From contig NW_024881277.1 in assembly GCF_018691265.1 (NCBI RefSeq), positions 6,741,503-6,805,502 of the forward strand: a stretch of DNA of 64,000 bases, given 5' to 3'. The stretch comes from Tyto alba (taxonomy: Eukaryota; Chordata; Aves; Strigiformes; Tytonidae). The notes under the pieces were generated by a model. It worked only from the letters and a program-made list of their open reading frames with translations. It was not told where the DNA came from and did not search any database. Made by a program: the position numbers and the translations under genes. Below are positions 1 through 10,942 of the stretch, in pieces (positions within the stretch are counted from its first letter, which is position 1; each line of letters opens with the position of its first letter).

Positions 1-75
1 GGCAGCACAGTCCCTGCCCTCCTCCCCTGCCCCCGGCACAGCCCCGGTGTTCAACAGCCCACCCTGAGTCCTTAC

Positions 76-384
76 CTGTGCAGTTCACAGCAGCGCTGTT
101 TGCGTGGGTGCAGGGCTGTTCCCGAGGGGACCCCCTGGGGCAGGAGGCGAGGAGGGATTCATTCCCCACACACCGCAGCTCTCCATCCCACATGGGACCC
201 ACCCCTTCTCCAACGTGACTTCCTCCAGCGACAGGCAGGGCTGCACCGCACTGCAACTCCCTGCAGAGCACATCAGCAGCCTTGGGACCAAAGTGGGAAT
301 CACAGACACTTTTCCACAGGTTCCCATCATGGATCTCCACACGTCCTGAGCAGCGGTTCTTCCCTTCCACCAGACGGACAAATT
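76..384 (-). CDS. SRCR-domain protein, exon with second group B SRCR domain (gene continues off the left edge)
   Basis: A 309-nt exon, phase 1-1. The acceptor is a long T-tract plus CAG ending at 385, and the donor is CAG|GTAAGG at 76/75. Joined to the previous exon it reads VCS-E-FVRLVEGKNRCSGRV, the usual inter-domain junction of CD163/WC1-type proteins. The domain has eight cysteines (RCSG, SVCDS, VLCREL, QCG, RCVG, ASC, PC, NC), again group B. Compared with domain 1, the mid-domain loop is divergent (PMWDGELRCVGNESLL) and the acidic cluster is weaker. NES is a potential N-glycosylation site. Further SRCR exons and any membrane anchor must lie to the left of position 1. The ORF in the overlapping frame (381-85) is a shadow. 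Confidence 0.9.
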
Positions 385-1850
385 CTGGAAAAAAAAAAAA
401 GAAAATCAATAAATCAACTGGGAGTTCCCAGAGTCTTGTGGCATTCCCATTCCCACATCCCAGACCACCTCCATGCAAGCTGTGACCAAAGTCACACACT
501 ACATATCTTAGAAGAAGTTGTTGGTGGAGAGTTGGTGGCACAAGCATATCCAAGCCCCTCTGCTCCCCTTCTCTATACCATTACAAGATCCAAACGTATG
601 TGTCTGACAGACAGCACCAGGCACTGCTCAGACAAGCTGCTGCTGCACAAGGTGCCCTGTGCTGCCTTGCATGGTCCCCCCAGCACTGCAGTGGTGTGCA
701 CATTTTGGGTCCAGAGGAAGTGGCCCAGGTGTTAATGACTGCTGCAGCCTGCTCAGTCCCTACAGAGCTTGGCACCAGGCAGGGCCATCACCTTGATGCA
801 GCCATAAATGGCACCCGCTCCCAGGGGTGTGCCGGGGTGCTGGGAGGACCCTGTTAGCAGGGAGATGTCACAGAGCTCAGAAACGGTGCAGCTGTTACCA
901 TGGCTGGTGCCTGTCCAGACCCCTCTGATGCCTGCTGGGAGCGGGTCTCCTCAGCCAGGGACACAGTGCTCTGACCAGAGTGCACAGGTCCCAAGCTAAC
1001 GGTCAGGCAAAGGGGCAGGAGACCCACATGTGGCCCTGGGCTCACGCTGGCTCTGGAGGTGACAGCAGGCACAGCTAAGAGTCAGTAAGTGCTGCCCAAG
1101 CCCCTGTTTCATGGGGCAGTGTGGGTTGCTGTGGGCAGGGGGAGGGGCTGGGCAGCAGATCAGTGCTGTCTGCATGGGGCTGTGTCCCTGCTGGGCTGTC
1201 ACAGTCCCAGGGATTTCCGAGTGCCAGCCTGTGCAGGGGTGATGCAGTCGGGAACAGCCAGAGTCCAGCAGCTGCCGAGCTCCAAGGCCTCGCAGTGCTG
1301 GACCACAAAGCGCAGCCCTGGGGACAGGCGGCCAAGGGCTGTGTGCCACCCTGCTCCTCTGCCCACGGACAGCATTGTGCTCCATGAAAAGCCGGTCTGA
1401 TTCAGCTGAGGTACTCATGCCTGTGAGGGGGAATGACCCACGGGAACCAGCCACCTCATGCCATTCCTCCAAGGTGTGATGTTCTGAGAAAGTCCCGCCC
1501 TGGTTTCTCCAGCACAGGGCCCTCACCACTGTTGGCTGGGAATGGGCAGACTGGGTGGAGTCCAGTGGATACCAGTGAACACACGGGGGAAGGGACAGAG
1601 TGTTCATTTGCAGCCTAAGACACTGGCTGAAGAGGGGATGAGACACTGTGGCAGGGTTAGTTCACCCTAGGTTAAGCTCACTCTAGGCTTTCCCCAGGGA
1701 CTAGGGTCACCAGCAATGACAGTCCCAGCTCGGCAGTGTGACTGGCCACACTGAGCAGTGCTCCAGTGTCCGCGCGTTGCTCCCTGAGGGCACAGCCAGA
1801 TCCTTTCCACTATCCCAGCCCCAGAGGTATGGAATAGGTTGTCTCTTTAC
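385..1850 (-). other. Intron between the two SRCR exons
   Basis: GC-rich sequence between donor 1850 and acceptor 385. I found no third SRCR domain in any minus-strand frame. Long ORFs here, such as 1646-996, lack the SRCR cysteine spacing and reflect GC content. A small unrecognised exon cannot be excluded. Confidence 0.5.
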
Positions 1851-2165
1851 CTGAACACACCACTCCAGCATCCTCAGAATGTTCACAGTCATTTTCACCC
1901 CATCCTCTGCGTGTGCAGTCAGACAGGGCAGATTCGGTGCCATTACAGCCAACATCATCCATCCAAATGGGGCCAGATCCTGGCCCAAAGTGTCTGTACA
2001 GAGGAGCTCCAACAGCAGACCCACAGTCCAGCTGTTTACAAACCACTGCTGCATTCTTCATGCTCCAGTAGTCATCACACACGGTCCCCCACTTGCCCTG
2101 ATGTTTTACCTCCACTCTCCCAGCACAGCGCCTGTCTCCGTCTGCCAGCCTCACCTCCACAGCAC
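1851..2165 (-). CDS. SRCR-domain protein, exon with first group B SRCR domain
   Basis: A 315-nt exon, phase 1-1, encodes one complete scavenger receptor cysteine-rich domain. It opens [19 protein letters not shown] and continues through [39 protein letters not shown] and VVCSG. Eight cysteines are present, which is the group B pattern of CD163, WC1 and DMBT1-like proteins; group A has six. Acidic residues of the usual Ca2+-binding surface (DD after C2, MDD before C5) are kept, so ligand binding is plausible. The acceptor is an AG at 2167-2166 after a modest pyrimidine tract, and the donor is CAG|GTAAAG at 1851/1850. CD163-like receptors bind haemoglobin, microbes or other polyanionic ligands on macrophages, but the ligand here cannot be inferred. 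No gene symbol is given because birds carry many CD163-like paralogues. Confidence 0.92.
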
Positions 2166-3152
2166 CTTCAAACACCAAGATGGGATGGGTCAGGGGAGCA
2201 CCGAGACCCAGACTGTGGGTCTCGGGGAGCCCACTGCCAAGGTAGAGTCAGAGGCACCAGGGTGGGAGCCCACTCCTCTCCAGGCTGTCCCCAGGGCAGT
2301 TCAGGGGTCCCTTCTATCGTCATGGGCTGTGCAAGACTGGGGGTGCCCAGCTCCAGACCTGCTGGGTCATTCACCATCCCACCACACAAAGCACCTTTTC
2401 CCACCCCAATGGCCACCTGCCTCCTGCCCATGCCCACCTGTACACTGCCCAGCCCTGCACTGGGCACCTGCTCCTCCCCAGTACCCCCTGAACAGCCCCA
2501 TGTACCCAGGCCTGCAGCTTCCCATGCAACTGCCTGCTGCAGCCAGCCAAACCCACCCCCATGCCCAGGGCTTTCTGTGTTCCCACTGAGGTGATCCAGA
2601 GGATCCCCCCACCCACTTCCCCTTCTCATCCCTGGTGTCAGCCCAGTCCCTGCACTGGGCTGGGTCCCCCAGGAAGGGTGTCTCTCTGCTGTAGATGCCC
2701 TGGTCTCCATCTCTACGTGGGGTACAAACTGTCTTCATGGGGTCAGGGCTCCCCTGGAACAAGGGGCAGTGAACAGCACAAAATCCCTTCGGGACACCCG
2801 AGACATTAGCAGTGTCCCAGGGAGGATCTCTGGGTGCTGCCATCACCAGCGAGTCCACCACCGGCTACAGAGGCACAGTGCGAGGGGACAGGGGGTCCCA
2901 AAAGGTACCCCAGGACAGGGTGTCTATGAACCCAGCCAGGCACAGGCTGCCCTAGACACTGAAACCCTGCAAAAGGAGATACTGTCTCCCACCCAGATGA
3001 GCCCAGGGAAGGGCACAGGGTCCACGGACTTGAGCACGTTGTGTCCATCATCTCTGTAGCAACTGCAAAGAATCCCCATTCCCAGACAGATCCCGATGAC
3101 CACGCTAGTACCCGCTATTCCTGGGCTGTGGGACAATGGAGCCAGCACTTAC
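2166..3152 (-). other. Intron 1 of the SRCR gene
   Basis: Spans from the signal-exon donor (3152) to the first SRCR acceptor (2166). No SRCR-like or other coding motif was recognised. A short hydrophobic reading near 3120-3055 has no supporting splice context. Confidence 0.5.
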
Positions 3153-3219
3153 CCCTGCACAGCTGTACCCAGAGGAGCAGCCCCAGCACCTGAGGGGACA
3201 GCAGTCCCTCTGTGCCCAT
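3153..3219 (-). CDS. SRCR-domain protein, exon 1 (signal peptide)
   Basis: The exon begins at ATG (3219-3217) and encodes 22 residues plus one base. Met-Gly-Thr-Glu-Gly is followed by a leucine-rich hydrophobic core (VLGLLLWVQL) ending at Cys-Arg, a typical secretory signal peptide. It ends at a consensus donor, G|GTAAGT (donor GT at 3152-3151), in phase 1. Group B SRCR exons usually start and end in phase 1, so this exon splices in frame to the SRCR exon at 2165-1851, where the joined codon gives Gly before AVEVRL. The protein is therefore predicted to enter the secretory pathway and act extracellularly. A promoter-like region lies just upstream. The signal is very short of flanking evidence (no transcript), but ATG, hydrophobic core, donor and phase all agree. 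Confidence 0.75.
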
Positions 3220-3284
3220 CCTGAGCCTCCTGCCCTGCCAGCACATCCCTGCCGTGCCACACTGCTGTCACAGCTCCTGGGGAC

Positions 3285-3355
3285 TCTCGAGGACAATGAT
3301 GACAGGAGGGCAATATAGCTCTGCAGATGCCAGGCCAGCTACGGGAGGAGCCAAT
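3285..3355 (-). promoter_or_regulatory. Putative promoter of the SRCR-domain gene
   Basis: Reading the minus strand toward the signal-peptide exon, an inverted CCAAT box (plus-strand CCAAT at 3351-3355) is followed about 35 bp later by a TATA-like AGCTATATT at about 3319-3311. A start site near 3285 would leave a 5' UTR of about 65 nt before the ATG at 3219. The spacing fits a CCAAT/TATA promoter, but these are short motifs and the start site is inferred. Confidence 0.4.
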
Positions 3356-3419
3356 CAAAGCAGCAGCACCATTTTAGACATTATCGGGAGTTATCTCCCC
3401 TCCGACACAGCCCAGCCCT

Positions 3420-4136
3420 CCAATGAACGTCTCCAGTGCCATTCATGACCATATATGAGGGATGGCTCTGCTGCAGGTGTCACATCACTGTGGTGGTGCG
3501 GCGTCACAGGACAGGGCTGGCTGTAGTGGGGGAAATGGGTTTTTCATGCCTTGAACCCTGCTGTGTGGGCCGGGAGCACTGAGCATCTCCTATACTGGGC
3601 ACATCCAAGAGCCCAAGGTGTGAGTGCCCAGCCATCCCCATGCCACGGGAACCACGGGGCTGGGAGGGCACCGGGGGCTGTGTCAGGGGGGAAGGAAAGA
3701 GCCCCTGCCCTGCTTCAGACCCCTCTGTGCTGGGAGCAGCAGCGGGGAAAGGGCCTCAGCCCAGGCCAGAGCCCCATCCCAGGAGCGCTGGCTCACCCGT
3801 CCCTCCCTGGAGAGCCCCATGGAAGGTCCCTTCAAACGAGCTGGGGCTGGGCCATGTCCCTGTCCTGGCAGCAGACAAGCAGCTCAGACGGATCCCTGAC
3901 TCTCAGCATGTCACCGAGGGGCCGTTATTCCCCGCGGGGGGCTCGGGAGCTGCAGCCTGCAGGTGCACAAACCACAGCCCACGTGGCCTCACAGAGCTCC
4001 TCGCGCTCCCCCCACAAGCGCCCGGGCAGGAAGTCTGTGGTTTCCTCCTGGAGCTGAGCCCGGGCACATCCCCGCGGTGCCCCCGAGCCACCCCCACCCC
4101 GACTGCTCCAGCCAGGGCCGCAGGGGCTGCTCCTTC
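3420..4136. other. GC-rich intergenic stretch, no gene seen
   Basis: Upstream flank of the SRCR promoter, rich in GGGG/CCCC runs between about 3,600 and 4,130. The overlapping ORFs on both strands show no recognisable domain. Confidence 0.4.
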
Positions 4137-4735
4137 TGACACAGAAATTCACTCAACACTTAGAATCCAGTAGAACTGCTGAGCAGGTATTCTTTATTAG
4201 CAGCGCTGGGCAGCACTGGGGATCGCTCCACCACGAGTGCTCCCACAGACAGGTACAATCACAGAGAATATGTGCTGTGAGCTTGTACATATTCAGTAGA
4301 TTTCTGAGAACTAATCTACATATACATAAGATTTCCTAGAATTTATCTACATAGTCCGAGCATGTGTGATAAAATTAGGGTTAGGGTCTTTTCCCCCTCT
4401 GGTGGTCACTCATAGTCTTCCTCACAGTGTCCGGTGATTGAACTTTGGGATTCCTTTGCCCACATATGGTCATGCAGTTAGCTCATCCATTCTTGGGCCC
4501 TGGGATGCTCCAAGAAGGTCAGTTGAAACTAATTCCCAGGTGATTATCTTGACAGTGGCGTCTTAGGCCCTTGTTATCAGGGGTACTCAGGAAACTTAAG
4601 GAACCATCTCAAGGCCTACTTAAATTTCCTGAGGGAGACGTTGCATATTTCAAAACATCTTGATATTAATTCTGCCTAGCAGCTGACTAAACTATGTGAG
4701 TGAAAGGAAGAAAATAATATGAGTAGAACATGCTG
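4137..4735 (-). repeat. Solo LTR, gammaretrovirus-like
   Basis: On the minus strand, AATAAAG (plus 4190-4196 region) is followed by a short R-U5 ending near TGTCA at 4137, the usual layout of a class I ERV LTR. The other end lies near 4,735 but is not fixed because I found no clear target-site duplication. No internal viral sequence is attached. A GGTTAG-type doublet (TTAGGG twice, 4375-4386) lies inside it. Confidence 0.5.
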
Positions 4736-4824
4736 ACCAACAACGATTCTACCATAAACAATTTCTTTGCTCTAAACAAGAGAAATAGTTTTGGTCTTCT
4801 CTCACTTCCTTCTCAAACTTTCAG

Positions 4825-5527
4825 TCCTTCACTGGGCTCCATCTCCACCACTGTTCCCACATCCGTAGTCAATTCCCTGCAGGACACTAGGGACATCTCC
4901 TGCCAAGGGTGTGTGGCTCAGCTTTTTCTTTTTTATGTCAGCTGAGAATTCTCACAATCATGGCCTACACCGCTACGTTGCCATCTGCCAACCCCTGCAC
5001 TACGGGACCCTCCTGGGCAGCAGAGCTTGTGTCCACATGGCAGCAGCTGCCTGGGGCGGTGGGTTTCTCTATGCTGTGCTGTACACAGCCAATACATTGT
5101 CACTACGGCTCCACTAAGGCAATGCTGTTGACCAGTTCTTCTGGGAAATCCCCCAAATCCTCAAGCTTGCCTGCTCAGACTCCTACCTCAGGGAAGTTCA
5201 GCTTATCGTGGTTAGTGTCTTTGTTGCATTTGGCTGCCTTGTTTTCATTGCACTGTGCTAGGCACAAAGCTTGAGGGCCGTGCTGAGGATCCCCTCTGAG
5301 CAGGGACGGCAAGCCTTCTCCACATCCCTCCCTCACCTGGCCATAATCTCCCTGGTTCTCAGCACTGCCATGTTGCCTCCCTCAAGCCCCCCTCCATCTC
5401 CTCCCCACCCTGGACCTGGTGCTGTCCGTTCTGTACTCGTGGTGCCCCTGCAGTGAACCCCCTCACCTACAGCATGAGGAACCAGCAGCTCAAGGATGCC
5501 CTATGGAAACTGACCCAAGGGATGTAG
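4825..5527 (+). pseudogene. Olfactory receptor family 14-like pseudogene
   Basis: Pieces of a class II odorant receptor follow in order but in shifting frames. A TM2-TM3 loop segment (LGSISTTVP, DTRDIS) is followed by a TM3/IC2 remnant with RYVAICQPLHYG, then TM4 (SRACVHMAAAAWG), extracellular loop 2 (FFWEIPQILKLACSDSYLRE), TM5, TM6 (LRIPSEQGR, LPHLAIISL) and the tail. The start and TM1 are missing. The Asp of the DRY motif is lost in a frameshifted stretch, the EC2 cysteine reads Trp, and stops occur near 5,116 and 5,261. The NP..Y region of TM7 is out of frame. It cannot encode a working receptor. It lies on the opposite strand to the two minus-strand ORs further right and resembles the shorter plus-strand relics at 26.6 and 45.6 kb. 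Confidence 0.9.
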
Positions 5528-6814
5528 TTTCACTGACAACAACCTGTCTCAAGTCACTTCACATTTCCCAGAGTTTATCTTAGGCCAGGAGTCTGCTATT
5601 TTCCCTGTAATAATCCTACATATAGATAATTTTCTGGACTTACCCTACCTCTCTTGAGGATTTTTCCTGTTGTGTCTTACTCTTGCACCACACTGTGTCA
5701 GGTGTGACGTATCCAATAGCAGCTCTTGAATAAAATGGGATCTCCTGGGTGCAGTGCCTGAAGGCTGGGTTCTTCCTCCAAAGTGGCTGCCAATAAAATG
5801 TCTAAGGAATTGGTCTTTTAAAATTCTTTTCTCCTTATGTTCTCCCTGTATTTGGAGTTAAGATCACATATCATTGGGTTCCACTGGACAAAAAGTTCTG
5901 CTTTTAAAGGCTCTCTTCTTGGTGTAAGATGGTGCATGAGCTCCCCACTACCTCCTCAGGCTGCTTCATATATGCCAGGACTCATGGCATATAGCTGTCT
6001 TTATGGAAAATAATTTAGTCAGGAGAGGAGTAGGGGTCACCACATGCCCTGGGGTGGGAACGAATGGACACGCATAAAGTGAAACACCCTGAAGTTGATG
6101 TCCCCCAAAAGCAAAGCACTAAATCAAGGTATATGCAAGCAAGGACTCCGCAGTGCCCTGGGGGTCAGTGTGAACGCAGTGGGCATGGGAAAGGGAGACT
6201 GGAGAGGTGCAGGAGCTGCCTGAGGAGGCCCAGGGCCAGGACTCTTGTGCTGTGCTGGGGAGCAGGGCTGGTGGGGGAAGGGAAGGGTGTAAATGCAGTT
6301 GAGGTTAGGGACAACCTACCAGATGAATGCAGCAGAGCTAGAGACTGACTGGCTTCTGTTTCCTCCTGCCCTTTTGGCCAGCATCAGCCCTGGTGCTTGT
6401 GGGAAGGCTGACCCCCCTGTCTGACCTCCAGGAGCTGCTGTGCCCTTCCGAGGAGCTGGAGCTGTGGTTGAGTGCCCAGAGGGCTGCAGCACCCTGTGGT
6501 GGGCACTGCCCTGGGGCCAGGGCAGGTGGGGAGAGCTGGGCTGGGGCTGGGCTGGGCTGGAAAAGTCCTGGAAGAGGAAACACCAGTGATACCCAACTTT
6601 ACCACCATTATTAGTAAAAAGGAAACTGGTTTCCTACTGACACTCATGACGCACCAAGTTCCAGAGCTCTTGCCACAGGTCTCTCAGCCAAGAAGCCCCA
6701 TGTCAGACAGCTCCAGCTAGATCAGGTGCTCATGGGCTTGTCTTGACAAATACTGAAAATATCCATTGAGTGAGATCCCACCAACTGGCCTGGGTCCTTG
6801 CTGCAGTGTTTGGC
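5528..6814. other. OR-cluster flanking DNA, no gene seen
   Basis: Two AATAAA-containing spots (about 5,728-5,742 and 5,792-5,800) follow the OR pseudogene. A stretch at about 6,190-6,560 loosely resembles 27,220-27,540 and 46,230-46,510, which also lie downstream of plus-strand OR relics. This suggests an older third copy of the duplicated unit. No coding signal was recognised. Confidence 0.4.
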
Positions 6815-6985
6815 TCTGAGGGATTTCTCAGAACCCCAGCTCTCTCAGCCACTCCTTGTCCATAATGTGCTCCAGGCCCCAACCATCCTTCTGGCCTCCG
6901 CAGGACTCGCTCCAGTCTGTCAGGATCTTTCTTGTGCTGGGGAACCCCGTACTGGACACAGCAGTCCTGATGTGGTCCTGTGGTG
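6815..6985 (-). repeat. CR1 LINE fragment
   Basis: The stretch reading 'ctctctcagcc...gtgctccaggcc...ctccgcaggactcgctccag...cttgtgctggggaaccccgtactggacacag' is the familiar antisense view of the 3' part of avian CR1 ORF2. It is truncated at both ends. Confidence 0.7.
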
Positions 6986-7104
6986 GGTTAACTTTGTCCA
7001 GCAGCCAGACAGCCACCCAGCTGCTCACTCACTCAGCCCACTCAACAGGACAAGAGGAAAAAATAAACCAGAGAAGCTCATGGATTGAGATGTGTGTGGG
7101 TCAA

Positions 7105-7800
7105 AGGAGAAACCAGAAACGATGACACTGTGGTAGGTGTTCAGTTTGGTTTACCCCAGGCAGCAGCTAAGCACCCACAGAGTCATTTGCTCACTCCCCT
7201 TTGCCTCTTACCACCCCAGCAGGGCATGGGAGGGAATTGGAAGTGCAAAAGCAGGAAAACTCATGGGTCAAGACAAAGAGAGTTTAATAGGTGAAGCAAT
7301 ATCTGCGTGTGCAAGCAAAGCAAAATGGGAAATTCATGCATTACATCCAATCAGCAGGCAGATGTTTAGTCATTCCTAGGAAAACAGGGTTTGGGAAAAC
7401 AAATGCCATCACCATGAATATCTCCCCTTTTTCCTTCTTCCATTGAGTTTTGTTTTGTTTTGTTGGGGGTTTTTTGTTTGTTTTGTTTTGTTTTTGTTTT
7501 GTTTTGTTTTGTTTTGTTTTAATTATTTCTGAGCCTGACATCATATGGAATGGAAAATCTCTTTGGTCCTTTGGGGTCAGCTGTCCCAGCTGTGCCCCTG
7601 CCAACTTCTTGTGTACCCCCAGCCTACTTGCTGCAGGGGCAGAGTGGGAAAAATAGAAAGCCTTCATGCTCTGCAAGGACTGTTCAGCAACAGCCAAAAC
7701 TCTGATGTGTTATCAGTGCTGGTTTAGTAACAAATCCAAAGCACATCACCCTATGGGCTGCTATGAAGAAAATCAACTCCATCCCAGCCGTTTACAGGTC
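7105..7800 (-). repeat. Diverged avian ERV LTR split by a GTTTT repeat
   Basis: Its left end (GGCAGCAGCTAAGCACCCACAGAG..., then a purine-rich stretch ending GAGAGTTTAATAGG) and its right end (GGGTCAGCTGTCCCAGCTGTG ... TCAACTCCATCCCAGCCG) match the family of the LTRs at 20,536, 51,284, 58,972 and 60,776. A (GTTTT)n tract at 7447-7520 lies in its middle. The copy is old and its ends are approximate. Confidence 0.55.
7447..7520. repeat. (GTTTT)n simple repeat
   Basis: About 74 bp of T-rich GTTTT/GTTT units with one GGGGG interruption. The reading frames across it are low-complexity artefacts. Confidence 0.9.
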
Positions 7801-8692
7801 ATACAGCCAGGGTGAGGAGTCAACAATGTCTTCATTGAATGGTCGCAGGAAATCAGTGGATCACACAACCTGGCTCTTCTGGAGGACACAGTTTCCTTGG
7901 TATTCACTGCTCATGTGGGACAGCAGCATGCAAACCACCCAGGACGTTTCTTGTGGAGTTTGTGGAAATATTCTTAGCACAGATGGCAAATATTCCTTTC
8001 AGTCTGCTCACCTGGACCTGGTATTCCCAAAAGAGCTGGTCAGGGATGTGAATACCATTGTCAGGGCGTGACCATGAAATCCTGGTCTCCCAGATCCCCA
8101 GGGACGTGGGGAAGGAGAGGAGCAGAGCACAGGCCCTGGACTTCAGGGCAGGAGAACTTGGCCTCTCGAGGGCACTGCCAGGGGGGATCCCGTGGGCGCA
8201 GTGTCAGGGCACTGAGAGCATCCATAGGCCTCCATCGGCCCTGGCCAGCCCAACCTCGGGTCTGGGCCCACACCTCTGTCCCTGGGCCCAGGAGACCATT
8301 GAAGCCCAAGCCAGAGTTTCAACACCAGCTTGATCTATGCAGTAGGTGTACTGGTTTCCAGACCAGCCACGGACACAGCCTTGCCTGTCAATGAACCCTG
8401 TGGATTTGGGCTTTCAGTCTCACTTCCCAGCTTAGTTCTTTATGGGGTGTACAATGAAATGACACTGTGGCCTCCAAGTGCCAGACCCCCGCTAATTCAC
8501 AGAGGCCTAGGGCCTTTCTGCTTCCTTTCTTCCCATCACTTGGTCAGGTTTGGGGAGGAGAAGAAGGAAAAGCAGGGCAGGTTTCTGGGTACCAGTGACT
8601 GAATGTGGGGAGCAGAGCCTTCACAACTGAAATGATCAAAAAGCTATGTTAGCTCAAAACTTTCATTCTGACCTCCTTTCTCAGAGGCTTAG
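7801..8692. other. Intergenic stretch with a possible CR1 scrap
   Basis: At about 8,065-8,215, plus-strand text such as GGACTTCAGGGCAGGAGAAC and TTGGCCTCTCGAGGG resembles the 5' half of avian CR1, but it is too short and decayed for certainty. Nothing else was recognised. Confidence 0.3.
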
Positions 8693-9240
8693 TGCGGAGC
8701 TGCGGACGAACAACACGCCGAGACGGGTTCAATGTGGGTGATAGAGCACCAGTCTACTTGTGTCTTTATTGGTCCAGGGTACATATATTTATACAGACAA
8801 TGATAATTATTATGCCTACTAGTCACTAGCTGATTGGTTTAAGCTCTAAAGTCGTATTCACACGGTCCATCTACTTGCAGTTAGCTAACAGCACAAGCTT
8901 CTCATAACACTAAGTTTCTCATGCCACTATTTCTAATTCCTCTTGACTTGTTTTCAATACACAACAGTACCATAACACAATGTTTCTCAGACCACCGTTA
9001 CCCTAACACTGGTTTTCTCAGACCACTATTCCCAATTCCTCTCAACCTGTTTTCGACACACCACGGTACACAAGGCTGAAGCATCCTTGACATTCTTCAT
9101 TTATCAGCAGCTGCGAGCAGCTGCAGGCAAACCCTAGTGAGGCCCAGCATCAGCGAGGCAGCATCAGCCCTTAGAACAGGCTCTGATCGTACCATTACTC
9201 GTTGGGCTCATGACCCTTGTCTCTGAGCCATTCTCCAACA
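8693..9240 (-). repeat. Solo LTR of the 10.4-19.7 kb provirus family
   Basis: 548 bp, clearly the same LTR as 10,414-10,942 and 19,178-19,722. It is flanked by a perfect 6-bp target-site duplication, GCTTAG (8687-8692 and 9241-9246), the length expected of class II (beta/alpha-like) integrases. TATAAA (minus, 8793-8788) lies about 20 bp before the AATAAA signal (8770-8765). No internal sequence remains, so it arose by recombination between the two LTRs of a full provirus. Confidence 0.93.
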
Positions 9241-10413
9241 GCTTAGATCTTCAGCATCAACATGGAAGCTCTGAGATCCCTCTATCTCCCTCTCTTTTAG
9301 TAATTAAGTTGATAGTACCCAAATCAGACTTTCTTTCTTTTTTACAGCCTAGAGCACCCCCTGGTCTGGAGATGTGCCAGGAACCTTACAGAAGAATCTT
9401 CTGCAAAAGAAGGTGGATGTTCCCAGGAATCTCAGGAGGGATGGCATACTGATAGCTGTGTTCAGGGAGCTGGTCAAATGTCTCATCTTCGTTTCTGTAA
9501 TGGTGGCTTAGATGCCTGGCTCATGTGTAAACTCTCTATGTGAATGTTGACATTTACTGAGCTACCTGGTCTGACCTCAGAGCTGGCCCTGCTTTGAGCT
9601 GGGCATTGGACTCGAGGCTTCCTGAGCTCCCTTTTACCCTGAATTGTCCTATGACATAGAGGCCCTCACCTCCATCTTAGTTTCTTCTTGTAGGGCATGT
9701 TGCAAGGCACAGGCTCATGGAAGGATTGGTGGGGAAGAGATTTCTAGGGGTCTCTAGTCCAGCCTCCAGGCTGGCTGCGACTTTGTAGAGCTGAAACCCG
9801 AAGCGCTCCAAAGGTGGAGATCACAGCAATGTTCCTCCTAGTCCATTCTATTTCTCCTGAGGCTCAGTCTAGAGCTCCCAAAAGGTAGTTTGTGACTGGT
9901 GCCCCTGTCATATCATTGGCCACTGCAGAAGAGAGCTTGGCTCCACCATCTCTGCAGGTAGCTGTTGGCTTTTATTAGGTTGCCCTGTTGTGGGAATAGA
10001 ATGGAAAATTGCCGAGGAGGATTGTAAATATGCTCAAGTGACTTGCAGCTGAGGTGCCAAAAAACACATATATCACACTAATTGTGGTTTACCTCTGTGT
10101 GCTTGACAGGTAGAATGTCTGTGCTTAGATAACAGAGGCCTGTGAGAAACACAGAGGCACCTTATTGAACATCCTTGAGATTCCTGCCCTGCTGTGGGAA
10201 AGATCAAAGCACAATGGAAAAGTAGACCTGTGAAAATCCCAGATATATACAGGCAAAAGCAGTAGGCCAGAGATCTTTTCTTTTTTGATGTAACCATTCT
10301 CCCAATAGATACCATGTGGGGTCTAAAGAATTTTTCATGTCTATTTTCCTAATTTTTGTCAATTCATCCACTTTTTGGTTCCAGTTTGTGGCTGGTTTAT
10401 TGTCACATGCATG
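9241..10413. other. Stretch between solo LTR and provirus, no gene seen
   Basis: A unique-looking sequence with no long coding frame. A phrase near 9,760 (TCTCTAGTCCAGCCTCC) resembles CR1-type 3' text but is isolated. The segment ends at the left LTR of the provirus. Confidence 0.35.
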
Positions 10414-10942
10414 TGTGGAGCGACGGAGGAATGACACGCCGAGACGGACTCAATGTGGGTGATAGAGCATCATATATCTTTATTGGACCAGGGTACATAT
10501 ATTTATACAGACAGATAATTATTATGCCTACTAGTCACTAGCTGATTGGCTTAAGCTCTAAAGGTCATATTCGCACGGTCCACCTACTTAGCTAACAGCA
10601 CAAGCTTCTCATAACACTAAGTTTCTCATGCCACTATTTCTAATTCCTCTTAACTTGTTTTCAATACACAACGGTACCATAACAAAGTTTCTCAGACCAC
10701 CGTTACCATAACAATAAGTTTCTCAGGCCACTATTTCTAATTCCTCTTAACTTGTTTTTGACACACCACGGTACACAAGCCGAAGTGTCCTTGACATTCT
10801 CATGTATCAGCAGCTGCGAGCAGCTGCAGGCAAACCCTAGTGAGGCCAGCATCAGCGAGGCAGCATCAGCCCTTAGAACAGGCTCTGATCGTACAACTGC
10901 TCGGTGGGCTCATGACCCTTGTCTCTGTGCCATTCTCCAATA
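10414..10942 (-). repeat. 3' LTR of the provirus
   Basis: 529 bp, lying directly after the polypurine tract. On the plus strand it runs from TGTGGAG to CCAATA; the terminal CA has mutated to TA (5' LTR: CAACA). TATAAA at 10507-10502 precedes AATAAA at 10484-10479 by about 20 bp, so the poly(A) signal lies near the U3/R border, as in avian leukosis-type LTRs. Confidence 0.92.

Noticed and set aside
996..1646. 216-codon minus-strand ORF between the SRCR exons
   Set aside because: No SRCR cysteine pattern or other domain; the region is GC-rich and several overlapping frames are open on both strands.
3055..3120. Hydrophobic minus-strand reading (TSVVIGICLGMGILCSC) that looks like a transmembrane segment
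   Set aside because: It lies in intron 1, before the SRCR exons, where an anchor makes no sense, and has no convincing flanking splice sites. The signal exon splices in phase straight to the SRCR exon.
4375..4386. Telomere-like TTAGGGTTAGGG
   Set aside because: Only two units, inside an LTR; expected by chance.
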